Below are positions 55,543 to 63,642 of a stretch of 64,000 bases of DNA, piece after piece. Within the stretch, counting starts at the first letter, position 1. Each line of letters begins with the position of its first letter. This stretch comes from Planctomonas sp. JC2975 (GTDB lineage Bacteria > Actinomycetota > Actinomycetes > Actinomycetales > Microbacteriaceae): contig NZ_JABEKS010000001.1 in the NCBI RefSeq assembly GCF_012985205.1, forward strand, positions 2,046,001-2,110,000, given 5' to 3'. The notes beneath the pieces were generated by a model that was not told the origin of the DNA, searched no databases, and was given only the letters and a program-made list of their open reading frames with translations. The translations under genes were made by a program, and so were the position numbers.

Positions 55543-56544
55543 TCAGGTGCCCTGGATATTGTTCGACTGATTTGGAGGTTCATTCGTATCGGGCATGCAG
55601 ATCGTGAGTGCCCGTGACCGAAGCGTGATTCGTACCCGGCAAATGGATCCGAGCCCGTCGCCGTCGAGTTCAACGTCATGAGGGGTCTCGAATCGGGCTT
55701 CGAATCGTTCCCCCTGCGCATAGGCAAGCGCTTTGAGGTCTGGAGCGAGCTGAACAATACGACGCCCAAAGCGAGTACGAGACCCCACTCCTTGCAGGGT
55801 CAAGCGTGTGCCAATGCCGGCCCAGCCGATTCGTCTTCGCGGGCGCAGCATGACCACGTCCAAGAGGCCGTCGTCCACGACGGCACTCGGAAGCAGGAGC
55901 ATGTTTCCGGTGAGAGTGCCGCAATTGCCGACGATTACGGTGTGCGCATGTGACGACCTGACGTGACCTCCATCGATCCTGTAGTCGACCTGAAACAGGC
56001 GATTGGTGATGATCGATCGTGCAATCGGCGTCACATAGGCAAGCCACCCAAGGTACTTCTTGGCAACAGCGCTTGTGTTGTTAGCCATTTCCGCGTCGAG
56101 CCCGATCCCGGCCATGACAAGAAACACTTCCGAATGTTGTTGGCGATGCGGGTTCTCCAAGTCAGCAACCGCTAGATCTATGGCGCGTGTGTTGTTCCCG
56201 AAGGCGGCACCGATCGCACCGCGAACATCATTGAGAGGTATGCCGAGATTGCGGGCGAGCAGGTTGCCTGTGCCGACAGGTACCAAGGCAAGAGGGGTAC
56301 CTGACTCATAGATAGTCGCGGCCACCGTCCGCACCGTGCCGTCGCCGCCGGCCACAACGATCACGGACGCCGCGCCCTGTAATGCCGCCTCTGCAGCACC
56401 ACGTCCTGCGTCATCAGCGCCAGTCTGATACCAGTGAGACGGCGCCCACCCAAACTGCTTTTCGTACGCCAGAACGACTGGTTGTAATCGATCTCGTGAA
56501 ATCTTGGTCGGGTTGTAGATGACAGCCGCCCGCTTCACACTCAT
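55543..56544 (-). CDS. Diacylglycerol/lipid kinase family protein
   Basis: 333 residues, start MSVKRAAVIYNPTKIS. The catalytic loop is VVAGGDGTVRTVA (about 64-76), followed by LALVPVGTGNLLARNLGIP; the C-terminal domain has VELDGDGLG. This is the DagK/YegS type, phosphorylating diacylglycerol, sphingoid bases or a related lipid with ATP. Complete. Divergent from the GAF-ANTAR pair across 262 bp. Confidence 0.9.
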   Translation of the reverse strand: MSVKRAAVIYNPTKISRDRLQPVVLAYEKQFGWAPSHWYQTGADDAGRGAAEAALQGAASVIVVAGGDGTVRTVAATIYESGTPLALVPVGTGNLLARNLGIPLNDVRGAIGAAFGNNTRAIDLAVADLENPHRQQHSEVFLVMAGIGLDAEMANNTSAVAKKYLGWLAYVTPIARSIITNRLFQVDYRIDGGHVRSSHAHTVIVGNCGTLTGNMLLLPSAVVDDGLLDVVMLRPRRRIGWAGIGTRLTLQGVGSRTRFGRRIVQLAPDLKALAYAQGERFEARFETPHDVELDGDGLGSICRVRITLRSRALTICMPDTNEPPNQSNNIQGT

Positions 56545-56806
56545 CGCCTGCCACCAGGTTGAGGACGGGAAACCCAATCCACCGCGACAACGTGATGATC
56601 CGGTTCAGTTGCCGCGACTCGTAATTGCGGCGGAGCCGACAATGGTCTCGAACCGATCATTGCGTCCTCTCCGTGCTCTAACCCGATTTGGTGTGAATCA
56701 CGAGGCAGCCGGGTCTGAAGCAACCTGTCCTCACGATACGTGTCACCCCTTGGCAATACGGGCGTACGGTGAGAGTGCGCCATCGGCGCGAAGCCTGCGA
56801 GTAGTC

Positions 56807-57517
56807 ATGAATCCGGACGGTCCCAGCGTGGACCGCGAAGCACACAACCTCCGCGCTAGCGGATCAGCCGCCGCGCTCTGTCGTCGATTTGTGAACACCC
56901 TCCCGGTAGACGGAGCATCGATATCGGTGTTCGGCATCGGGTGGCAGCAGACGACCATCGCGGCAAGCGATCGTGTTGCTGCAGCCTTGGAAGAGCTCCA
57001 GTTCGACCTAGGCGAGGGCCCACACTGGCAGGCGATCCAGACCGGACGATCGGTCTCCGTGACCGATCTGGATTCCGCTCAGTCCGACGCGTGGCCCATG
57101 TTTGCCTCTGCCGCCCTTGGTATAGGCGTGCATGCGGTGATCGCTTTGCCCCTCAAGCTTGGCGCCACCACGATCGGGGTGGTCGACCTCAACCGCCGAC
57201 TGGCCGGGCCTTTTGGCTCTGAAGCGCTCGAAACCGCGGAGACGCTGACCAGACGCACCGCCTTAGCCTCGGCTCGCTTTGCGGCTGAAACGGCACGCGA
57301 GGACGTGGTCGAAGAGTCCGACACGGCTCCCGCGCTTCGGCGCGAAGTGCACCAAGCGATCGGCATGATCGTGGTACAGCTAAACACCACAGCAACCGAG
57401 GCGTTCGCCCGTCTCCGAGCACACGCGTTCGCCTCCGGGCGTACCGTACAGGCCGTCGCGCTCGACGTAGTCAACCGCCAGCTGGATTTCGCCGCGTTGC
57501 AGGATGACGCGACGTAG
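56807..57517 (+). CDS. GAF-ANTAR RNA-binding regulator (1)
   Basis: 236 residues: an N-terminal GAF-like domain (about 15-150: PVDGASISVFGIGWQQTTIAASD, LGEGPHWQAIQTGRSV, IALPLKLGATTIGVVDL) and a C-terminal ANTAR domain (about 170-230: VHQAIGMIVVQLNTTATEAFARLRAHAF...VVN). ANTAR domains bind paired hexaloop hairpins and prevent termination. The GAF ligand is unknown. ATG at 56807 chosen to start the domain. Confidence 0.88.
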   Translation: MNPDGPSVDREAHNLRASGSAAALCRRFVNTLPVDGASISVFGIGWQQTTIAASDRVAAALEELQFDLGEGPHWQAIQTGRSVSVTDLDSAQSDAWPMFASAALGIGVHAVIALPLKLGATTIGVVDLNRRLAGPFGSEALETAETLTRRTALASARFAAETAREDVVEESDTAPALRREVHQAIGMIVVQLNTTATEAFARLRAHAFASGRTVQAVALDVVNRQLDFAALQDDAT

Positions 57518-57541
57518 ACTCACCGCATACCGGGATCAAAC

Positions 57542-58282
57542 ATGGCAAGTGCTACACGAGAGTCCAGACTCAACGCCGCGTTCGTCGCCGTCGCCGACAC
57601 ACTCACCGCGGACTACGACGTCGTCGACCTGCTACACACCCTCGTCATCGAATGCACGGACATTCTTGATGCACAGGCCGGCGGCCTCCTACTCAGTGAT
57701 CAACCCGGCGGCCGCCTGAATCTCGTCGCGTCGACCAGTGAAGACGCCGAACTCGTAGAGCTCATGCAATTGTCGGCCGGCCGCGGACCCTGCCTCGACT
57801 GCTTCGAATCTGGTCGCCCTGTCGATGTCCCAAACATTGCAGCCCGTCGCGAATCCTGGCCGAGCTTCGTGGAGATCGCGCTTGACCACGGCTTCCACTC
57901 CATGCATGCCACCCCCCTGAGACTGCGCGGCGAGATCATCGGCACAATGAACCTCTTTCGCACGCAGTCCGGCGCACTTCCGGAGCCGGATGTGGCCGTT
58001 GCGCAGGCGTTGGCCGACGTGGCAACCATTGGCATCCTGCATGAACGCATCAGCAGCAGGACACAGCTCGTAATCGAGCAACTCCAATACGCCCTCGATA
58101 GCCGAGTGCTCCTGGAACAAGCAAAGGGGGCAGTTGCGCAAGCCACCGGGCTGAGCATGGACGGTTCATTCGACGCCCTCCGCCGATACGCCCGCAACCA
58201 CAGCACCACCCTGCGAAACGTGGCTGCATCCGTAATCGACCACACCATAGACCCCGCCCACCTCACACGTCAGGTGCGATAG
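57542..58282 (+). CDS. GAF-ANTAR RNA-binding regulator (2)
   Basis: 246 residues with the same layout: GAF (about 15-160: DAQAGGLLLSDQPGGRLNLVAS, GRGPCLDCFESGRPVDVPNI, ATPLRLRGEIIGTMNLF) and ANTAR (about 180-240: LLEQAKGAVAQATGLSMDGSFDALRRYAR). A Cys pair in GPCLDC may sense redox or bind metal. 24 bp after the first copy, so the two are co-transcribed and may heterodimerise. Confidence 0.9.
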   Translation: MASATRESRLNAAFVAVADTLTADYDVVDLLHTLVIECTDILDAQAGGLLLSDQPGGRLNLVASTSEDAELVELMQLSAGRGPCLDCFESGRPVDVPNIAARRESWPSFVEIALDHGFHSMHATPLRLRGEIIGTMNLFRTQSGALPEPDVAVAQALADVATIGILHERISSRTQLVIEQLQYALDSRVLLEQAKGAVAQATGLSMDGSFDALRRYARNHSTTLRNVAASVIDHTIDPAHLTRQVR

Positions 58283-59011
58283 ACAGGACGGTGCTCTAGA
58301 GGGCTCTACTCCGAGGCGTCACGATCAAGGCTCGAAAGATGACGTGACGACACAGTTTCCTGCCGGCGCTCTGTACCAGACAACCGGGTTTCCGGGACGC
58401 GCCGCTCGAACTCATTCAGCAAGACCGCACACCGAAGGCTTGACGCCCCAGACCAGACGCTTCGGAGGGCGCGGCGCGTTTATCGGGCCCCGAAAGGGTT
58501 CAGGTCACGAGCGCCGGACAACAGGTGGACACGAAAACACATAACGGCCGTGACGCGGGTGGAGTTGCCCGTATCGGCCTCCCGATGCAGAGGGCGCGCG
58601 ATTGCCGCGCGAAGCCGTTGAACCTGCAAACGGTGCAACTCTACGTGCGCAGATGATAGAACCTCGGGATTCTCAGGACCGATCTTCAGTGTCGGATCGA
58701 TCTTGCGTTTCCGCGGAATAGCCCTCATTGTGCCAGTGGGCATCATTGGCGGCCTTCCAACGTACGGCCCTCTTCTCACGCTCTCCTAGATCAGCCCGTG
58801 AAACGGTCGTCCTTTCAGGGTGGTGAGCCTTGCTCGGCTCATCGATTCGGCCATCATCCCGATCACTTTCAGCGGTCAACCTGATCGCCTCCCTCACTAC
58901 AGTTAGCCCTGGACCTTTCGGCATCCTCCGCGTCGGACTTCCCCACACCTCGGCGCTACTGGGCTGCTGCGGCGCGAACCGACTACTGCGAGCCGGCCGG
59001 TTACTGTCGCC
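58283..59011. other. Long gap without a confident gene
   Basis: About 730 bp. Two overlapping minus-strand frames (around 58480-58779 and 58673-58948) have hydrophilic products with no domain and poor ribosome sites. I cannot support either as a gene. Confidence 0.5.
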
Positions 59012-59596
59012 TCAAGCAAACCCAACCAAACTCTGCGCTGCGTGATCCCAGAGTGAGAACTGTCCGCACTCCTCGGCTCGATCGCGGCGCGATCCATGCA
59101 GCGCAACGAACAGTCTCCCTACATGACGGATGTATCCGATGGTGCCACCGTCATTTCGCACCTCGTCGAGGTCTCCGTCAACCGCGACCAGCACGAGGTT
59201 GATCGTCTCGATGCCGGTCAGATCGTCCACGACCCTCAGCGTGACGGACTGGTCCTCGTTCGAAACGGCTTCAGGTGACGGAGCCGACGTCTCTGCTCGC
59301 GCGGGGAACGCCTTCGACGCGGCCGCATCGTGGATGCCGACAGCGCGGTAGCGGGAACCTGGTGAATGCTGGACGTCATGCCTGCCGCCGCCACCGGAGC
59401 CATCGTGAATCCCCGATCGCTCGAACTCTGCCTGCGCGGCAAGCCGTTCGCGGTCGCCGCCGTCGACGCTGGAAGAATCTGACGCGCGCGCGATCGCTTC
59501 ACCCCCACCATCCCAAGGCTCCACCGCTTCGGCGGGCTCAGCGATCGATCGAGGTAACCTTGTGGAGGCCGGCTCTCTTGTCCGAACATCGCGCAT
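59012..59596 (-). CDS. Hypothetical protein
   Basis: 194 residues from an ATG with a good ribosome site (AAGGGGGTTACTG). The first 110 residues are hydrophilic and low in structure; the last 85 look folded (SVTLRVVDDLTGIETINLVLV, then IGYIRHVGRLFVALHGS and FSLWDHAAQSLVGFA). No family recognised. The minus-strand gene ends before the remnant-rich part of element B. 59597-59816 holds nothing. Confidence 0.45.
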   Translation of the reverse strand: MRDVRTREPASTRLPRSIAEPAEAVEPWDGGGEAIARASDSSSVDGGDRERLAAQAEFERSGIHDGSGGGGRHDVQHSPGSRYRAVGIHDAAASKAFPARAETSAPSPEAVSNEDQSVTLRVVDDLTGIETINLVLVAVDGDLDEVRNDGGTIGYIRHVGRLFVALHGSRRDRAEECGQFSLWDHAAQSLVGFA

Positions 59597-59816
59597 CAGT
59601 AACCCCCTTCGGCCGTCACGCTGCGAACGTGCCGACACTCAACTCCGTGCTTCCACGGACTACTCGGGGGTTTCCGCCTTCGAGGGCGATGTGATCACCG
59701 CACGAATCAGGCTACGCTCCGGCCCCCACGACACCGGATCCCGACCTCGACTCTCAGGATCGACACCACCGTCCGACGGACACCACGCGCGCATCACGAG
59801 CCACCCAGGCCAAGTG

Positions 59817-59854
59817 TCGAAAGGTCACCGGATCGATTCCGGTCGGAACCACCA
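59817..59854. repeat. Attachment-site copy 3
   Basis: 38 bp, 36 identical to the tRNA-Phe 3' end at 38207-38244, including the ACCA end. A degenerate hairpin copy (CCCGATCCC/GGGAATCGGG, 59859-59879) and the intact integrase follow. Left end of element C and right end of element B. Confidence 0.9.
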
Positions 59855-59922
59855 AAATCCCGATCCCACGGGAATCGGGGGCCCATTTGTCTCTGCTTCG
59901 GAGGCCGCCGAAGGACTTCTGA

Positions 59923-61023
59923 CTATATTTTGACTGCACCCGAGTGCGACGCACCAGCGTTCAGGGCGACTGCAACGGCGTCCAGGTCATCGTCGAAGAG
60001 GTCGGCATAGACGTCGAGTGTCATCGCTGCGGATGCATGGCCAAGCATCCGCTGCACAGACTTCACGTTCGCTCCCGCCGACACGGCGAGGGACGCGGCC
60101 GTGTGCCGCAGGTCGTGAGGTGTCAGCCGCGGGAAGGTCTGGTCCTGCTCCATGCACCGGGCTACGGCAGCGTTGAAGATCCGGTTGCGGAAGTTGCCGG
60201 CACGGAATACTCCACCGTCCGCGCCGGCGAACACCAGGTCATCCGCGTCGCGTCCTGCGCACCGCTGCTCCAGGCCGCTGGACAGCAGATCGGGGAAGGG
60301 CACCGAGCGTCGCTCGTGGTTCTTCGGAGTGCCCCAGACGATAACACCTCGAGGTTCTGACACCGCCTGCGCGACGTCGACTCGGCGACGCTCGAAGTTG
60401 ATCCTGCCGACCTTGAGGCCGGCCATCTCGCCCCACCGCAGCCCGGTGTAAGCGAGGAAGAGGACCACGACTGCCTGTGTTCCGCACTCGGTAGCGAGCA
60501 TCCGCACTTGCGCATGCGTTAGGTACCCGTGCTCACGCTTCGCAAGTCTGGGCAGCTGGATGCCGTCAGACGGGTTGGTGATGAGCCGGCCATCTCGGAT
60601 CGCGTACCTCAGTACTCCCGCCAGCACCAGGTGAATCTGCCTGACCATTGACGGGCCAAGACGCTCGGAGAGCTCTCCGACCCAGGCCTGAACCTCGCCG
60701 TGGCGGACATTCACCAGGCTGTACTGGCCCCACTTGGGCAGGACGTACTTGTCCAGATGGAACCGGTAACCCGACCGTGTCGTCGGCTTCACCTGCACCT
60801 GCGCACGGAACCACTCCTCGGCCACCACAGACACCGGCGTCCGTGACTTGGTCGGATCCACCCATTCGCCCCTGGCCTGGCTAAGATCCACCGTGGCTAG
60901 GAACAGCTCCGCGTCCCGCTTCGTGCGGAAGCCTCGCTTCATGGTGTGACTGTGGTCCGGCTTCCGGTACTGCACCCGATATCGTCGACCCGCCGCCGTT
61001 TGGTACGCCTCCACCGACCCCAT
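59923..61023 (-). CDS. Tyrosine recombinase (phage-type integrase)
   Basis: 366 residues. N-terminal SAM-like DNA-binding domain (about 60-150), catalytic domain about 165-350 with R196 (YTGLRWGE), H303-x-x-R306 (TPHDLRHTAAS), H329 (LGHASA) and nucleophile Y339 (DVYADLF). All catalytic residues are present. The stop lies 69 bp from att copy 3, as expected for a tRNA-targeting integrase. The ATG at 61023 starts the arm-binding domain. Confidence 0.95.
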   Translation of the reverse strand: MGSVEAYQTAAGRRYRVQYRKPDHSHTMKRGFRTKRDAELFLATVDLSQARGEWVDPTKSRTPVSVVAEEWFRAQVQVKPTTRSGYRFHLDKYVLPKWGQYSLVNVRHGEVQAWVGELSERLGPSMVRQIHLVLAGVLRYAIRDGRLITNPSDGIQLPRLAKREHGYLTHAQVRMLATECGTQAVVVLFLAYTGLRWGEMAGLKVGRINFERRRVDVAQAVSEPRGVIVWGTPKNHERRSVPFPDLLSSGLEQRCAGRDADDLVFAGADGGVFRAGNFRNRIFNAAVARCMEQDQTFPRLTPHDLRHTAASLAVSAGANVKSVQRMLGHASAAMTLDVYADLFDDDLDAVAVALNAGASHSGAVKI

Positions 61024-61388
61024 GCGAGCCTCCGTCCCCCTACCGCCAGGGTGACAGCCACCCCTGACACAGTCGAGCGAGGCTGCCCGAACCGCCACCG
61101 GGATAAGCGAACCAGCCGAGCCGCGTTGCGGCACAGTCGATCGTCGTCTGGAACGCCGAGGCGTGCCGTCTATCCGGGTCTTCTAGCCGCTCCGGCGGTC
61201 GATCATAGCCAGCTACGTCGGCTGCGATCCCTCCACTCACTATTTGCAGACTCCGGCCGCCACGGCGACCTCCGCTTAGCAACCGTTCCCTCCACTCACT
61301 CCGCCAACTCCGCCCGGCAATCGATCTCTCTCACCGGAGCGGCCAGAAGAACGCATCTGGCAACACCACAAAGCAAGGAGAGAGACCA
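61024..61388. other. Integrase upstream region with 14-bp direct repeats
   Basis: 365 bp without a gene. TCCCTCCACTCACT occurs at 61228-61241 and 61287-61300, 59 bp apart, each followed by a partly similar stretch containing ACTCCG. They may be integrase or excisionase binding sites or a duplicated promoter element. Confidence 0.45.
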
Positions 61389-61694
61389 ATGAAAGCCGGA
61401 CTCGTCAACCTAGTCACCACAGACGGCACCGAAACAGTTGTCCTACTGTCTACCGAACTCGACGAACTCACACCCACCGAACGGGTGCGAGCCCTCGAAC
61501 TAGCCATCTGGCTTGTCGACGAAGGCTGGACCGTCATGACAACGGCCGACTCAGCTCTTGCACCAGTCGTCCGCAAGGGCGCGGAAGCGATGCACGGCAA
61601 TTACCGCTCAACCGAGGACCGCGGCGAAGCCCACATCCAGCCCTCGCAACACCATTTACCCCCTCGACTAGGCCGAGTGTCGATGTCTTCCTGA
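61389..61694 (+). CDS. Small hypothetical protein
   Basis: 101 residues with an excellent ribosome site (AAGGAGAGAGACC). The sequence MKAGLVNLVTTDGTETVVLLST, ELDELTPTERVRALELAIWLVDEGWTV looks folded, about 70 residues alpha/beta, with a Ser/His-rich tail. No family recognised. Divergent from the integrase, it could be an element maintenance gene. Confidence 0.6.
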   Translation: MKAGLVNLVTTDGTETVVLLSTELDELTPTERVRALELAIWLVDEGWTVMTTADSALAPVVRKGAEAMHGNYRSTEDRGEAHIQPSQHHLPPRLGRVSMSS

Positions 61695-61756
61695 GACACA
61701 CCTGGTTCCACTTCTCAGGCCAGCCCCCACCTCACTCGGCCCCCTAGACTCGCGCA

Positions 61757-61906
61757 GTGAACGACGCCGTTCCAGCGGCCAGTCCCGACTGGTATGACGA
61801 CTCTCATCGCAGCATCCGCTAGTGGGACGGGATCCAATGGGGACCAGAAGACCCACAACCCGGCCGCGCAGAGGCCACTGCTGTGCGGCCTTTGGCGCGA
61901 TGAAAT
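61757..61906 (+). pseudogene. DUF2510-like gene fragment with in-frame TAG
   Basis: VNDAVPAASPDWYDDSHRSIR, then TAG at 61820-61822, then WDGIQWGPEDPQ. The SPDWYDDxxxxxRxWDGxQWG pattern resembles DUF2510 (GWYPDP...RYWDGxxWT); the stop falls where an aromatic residue is usual. It ends after about 50 codons. Nothing else is clear from 61695 to 62044. Confidence 0.4.
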
Positions 61907-62044
61907 GCAGTCGACTCCGTACCTGTCCGCCCGCGAGCCGGGGTCACGGTCTGACCTATTCGTCCAGCTCGGTTTGCGGGACCCACGTGCAGAGGCAGGG
62001 CCGCTGGCTCAACTACACGTTCGCACCGTGGCCGACCGCGGACG

Positions 62045-62533
62045 CTAGCCGCGGGTCGCGCTATTGATCGAATTCACGAACCTGTCTCGCTCGTCGTTAT
62101 TTCGGGAAGAAATGCTCGGCGTCAGTTGGGAGTAGAGAACACCAAACGTGAACTCAGCGCCATGGGGACCTGTCGCAATCAGGGTCGGTGGATGCATGAC
62201 GGACGCGTTGGTTCCGGCTCGAGCGCCGGACAGGTTACCAAGAACCTGCGGACGGCTCGCACTATCCACGACATCGGTTACCAGCTTGGCTGCAATATCC
62301 GGCCCGCCAAGAAAACTGATACCCCAGGTGAAGACCTTCGTGACGTCAGCGACGTCGAGCGGCGCGAAGACAAGTCGCACGTTGGACAAAAGTAGCGCGC
62401 CGCCGATGAGGTTCATGAAATTGGCGACTGTTGAATCCAGGACAATCTCGCCTGGTAGTGCTGCCACAGCTACCGTGCCTCGACCCTTTCCCTGCAGGAG
62501 ATTTGCCGTGGCTTCGAACGGAATATCGGTCAT
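62045..62533 (-). CDS. GRAM/PH-like domain hypothetical protein
   Basis: 162 residues from an ATG with AAGGTGG upstream. The first half has the GRAM pattern LPGEIVLDSTVANFMN, GGALLLSNVRLVFAPLD; the second half ends with HGAEFTFGVLYS and RDRFVNSIN, as in small bacterial PH/GRAM proteins that probably bind membranes or proteins. An in-frame extension to 62743 has no domain. Confidence 0.55.
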   Translation of the reverse strand: MTDIPFEATANLLQGKGRGTVAVAALPGEIVLDSTVANFMNLIGGALLLSNVRLVFAPLDVADVTKVFTWGISFLGGPDIAAKLVTDVVDSASRPQVLGNLSGARAGTNASVMHPPTLIATGPHGAEFTFGVLYSQLTPSISSRNNDERDRFVNSINSATRG

Positions 62534-62879
62534 CCGAACCACCTTCGATTCCCTCAGTCGTAGTGAGTAATCTTCAGTTTCATTCGAGCCTACTCCGAGA
62601 TCCGGGGCCTCCGAGGCGCCGAGCATTGGTTGGTCCCACCCGCTGGATCCCGCGGAGAAGTGCGGCAGGCCATTGGACGAGGCAAGGATCTTGTTGGTGA
62701 CTTGGATCGAGCGCTGCGGAGGGTGGAACAAGCGAGAGGTCAACGAATCCTTCAGGTAATCCCCCAGAACGGCGTCGTGTCATTTCTGATGTCGGGGTCC
62801 CCGCTGCCGACACGTTGGGGTCCACCCCGGACACGCCCTGCACGATCACGGTCTGCAAGTCCGTGTTATCTCACGCACC

Positions 62880-63105
62880 GAGAGTGAAAACGTGTTGTCC
62901 TCGACCTTGGTCACGGAGTACAGCGGGCTGCTGGCAGTGGTGCCGCCCTGGAAACTGTCTGTCGCCTTGGCGCACACGGTTTGCGAGAGGGACTAGTAGC
63001 AATCACGGCGGGCTGTCTATCGTGGCCGTGGTGGCCGGCGATACTGGCGCGCGAGCGGCCCGCCAGTCCGGCAGCGATGATAGCGGCGAGCAGGCGCGCC
63101 CTCAT
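62880..63105 (-). pseudogene. Possible broken gene for a secreted protein
   Basis: MRARLLAAIIAAGLAG at 63105 looks like a signal peptide, but that frame soon becomes Arg-rich nonsense. A second frame carries QTVCAKATDSFQGGTTASSP, LYSVTKVEDNTFSLSVRE, which looks like the mature part. A frameshift between them would explain both. Weak evidence. Confidence 0.25.
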
Positions 63106-63213
63106 CGCTTCCCTTCCCGGACTGAACCACGCCCAATGCCTCCGGGGGCAGGCGCCATGTCACCCTGCCATGGGGCCTGTTCGCGACGTTCACCACGCAC
63201 TAGCCTGCGAAGC

Positions 63214-63471
63214 ATGAAAGACAATCCGAGTCGGTACGAGGCCGCAGCTGGCGCGGTAAAGGCCGATGTCGAGCGCACGGGTGCCGACACCATGGGTATC
63301 GACAATCTCGTTATCGGCATTCTCCGCGACTGCCACGATTCGGAGAGGCCGGGCTCGGAGATCACGCTGGCGACACTCCGCGACAGGATCCTCGACCGCG
63401 TGATGTTCTGGGCAGTGGACTATCAGGCGGTCGACTTCGACGAAGCCGAGAAAGACCCAGAAACCGACTGA
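63214..63471 (+). CDS. Small hypothetical protein
   Basis: 85 residues, mostly helical and acidic: KDNPSRYEAAAGAVKADVE, MGIDNLVIGILRDCHDSE, ILDRVMFWAVDYQAVDFDEAEK. No family recognised; codon use and lack of rare codons suggest it is real. Weak ribosome site. Confidence 0.5.
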   Translation: MKDNPSRYEAAAGAVKADVERTGADTMGIDNLVIGILRDCHDSERPGSEITLATLRDRILDRVMFWAVDYQAVDFDEAEKDPETD

Positions 63472-63642
63472 CCGGGGTCGGGCTCAGCCCTCGACTCGAG
63501 CATTGACCATACGTCCCTAAAGGGATCCGCAACTGACGGATGCGGTTGGCGAACCCACGCGTCGCTCACAGGGACCAATCCCGACACGGTCGTGGACCCG
63601 CTTGCAGGCAAGGCTCAGTTCGACTGGTCCGATAATCGAGCC

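Larger units (their letters stand above)
49982..59816. mobile_element. Integrative element B (decayed mosaic)
   Basis: Bounded by att copies 2 and 3, with an integrase 3' remnant just inside the left end. It contains several gene fragments plus intact genes for a DMT carrier, desaturase, lipid kinase and GAF-ANTAR regulators. Gene density is low and non-coding gaps are long compared with the host part of the window. Boundaries are inferred. Confidence 0.6.

Noticed and set aside
58480-58948. Two overlapping minus-strand frames of about 90-100 codons
   Set aside because: No recognisable fold, poor ribosome sites and mutual overlap; not enough to call genes.
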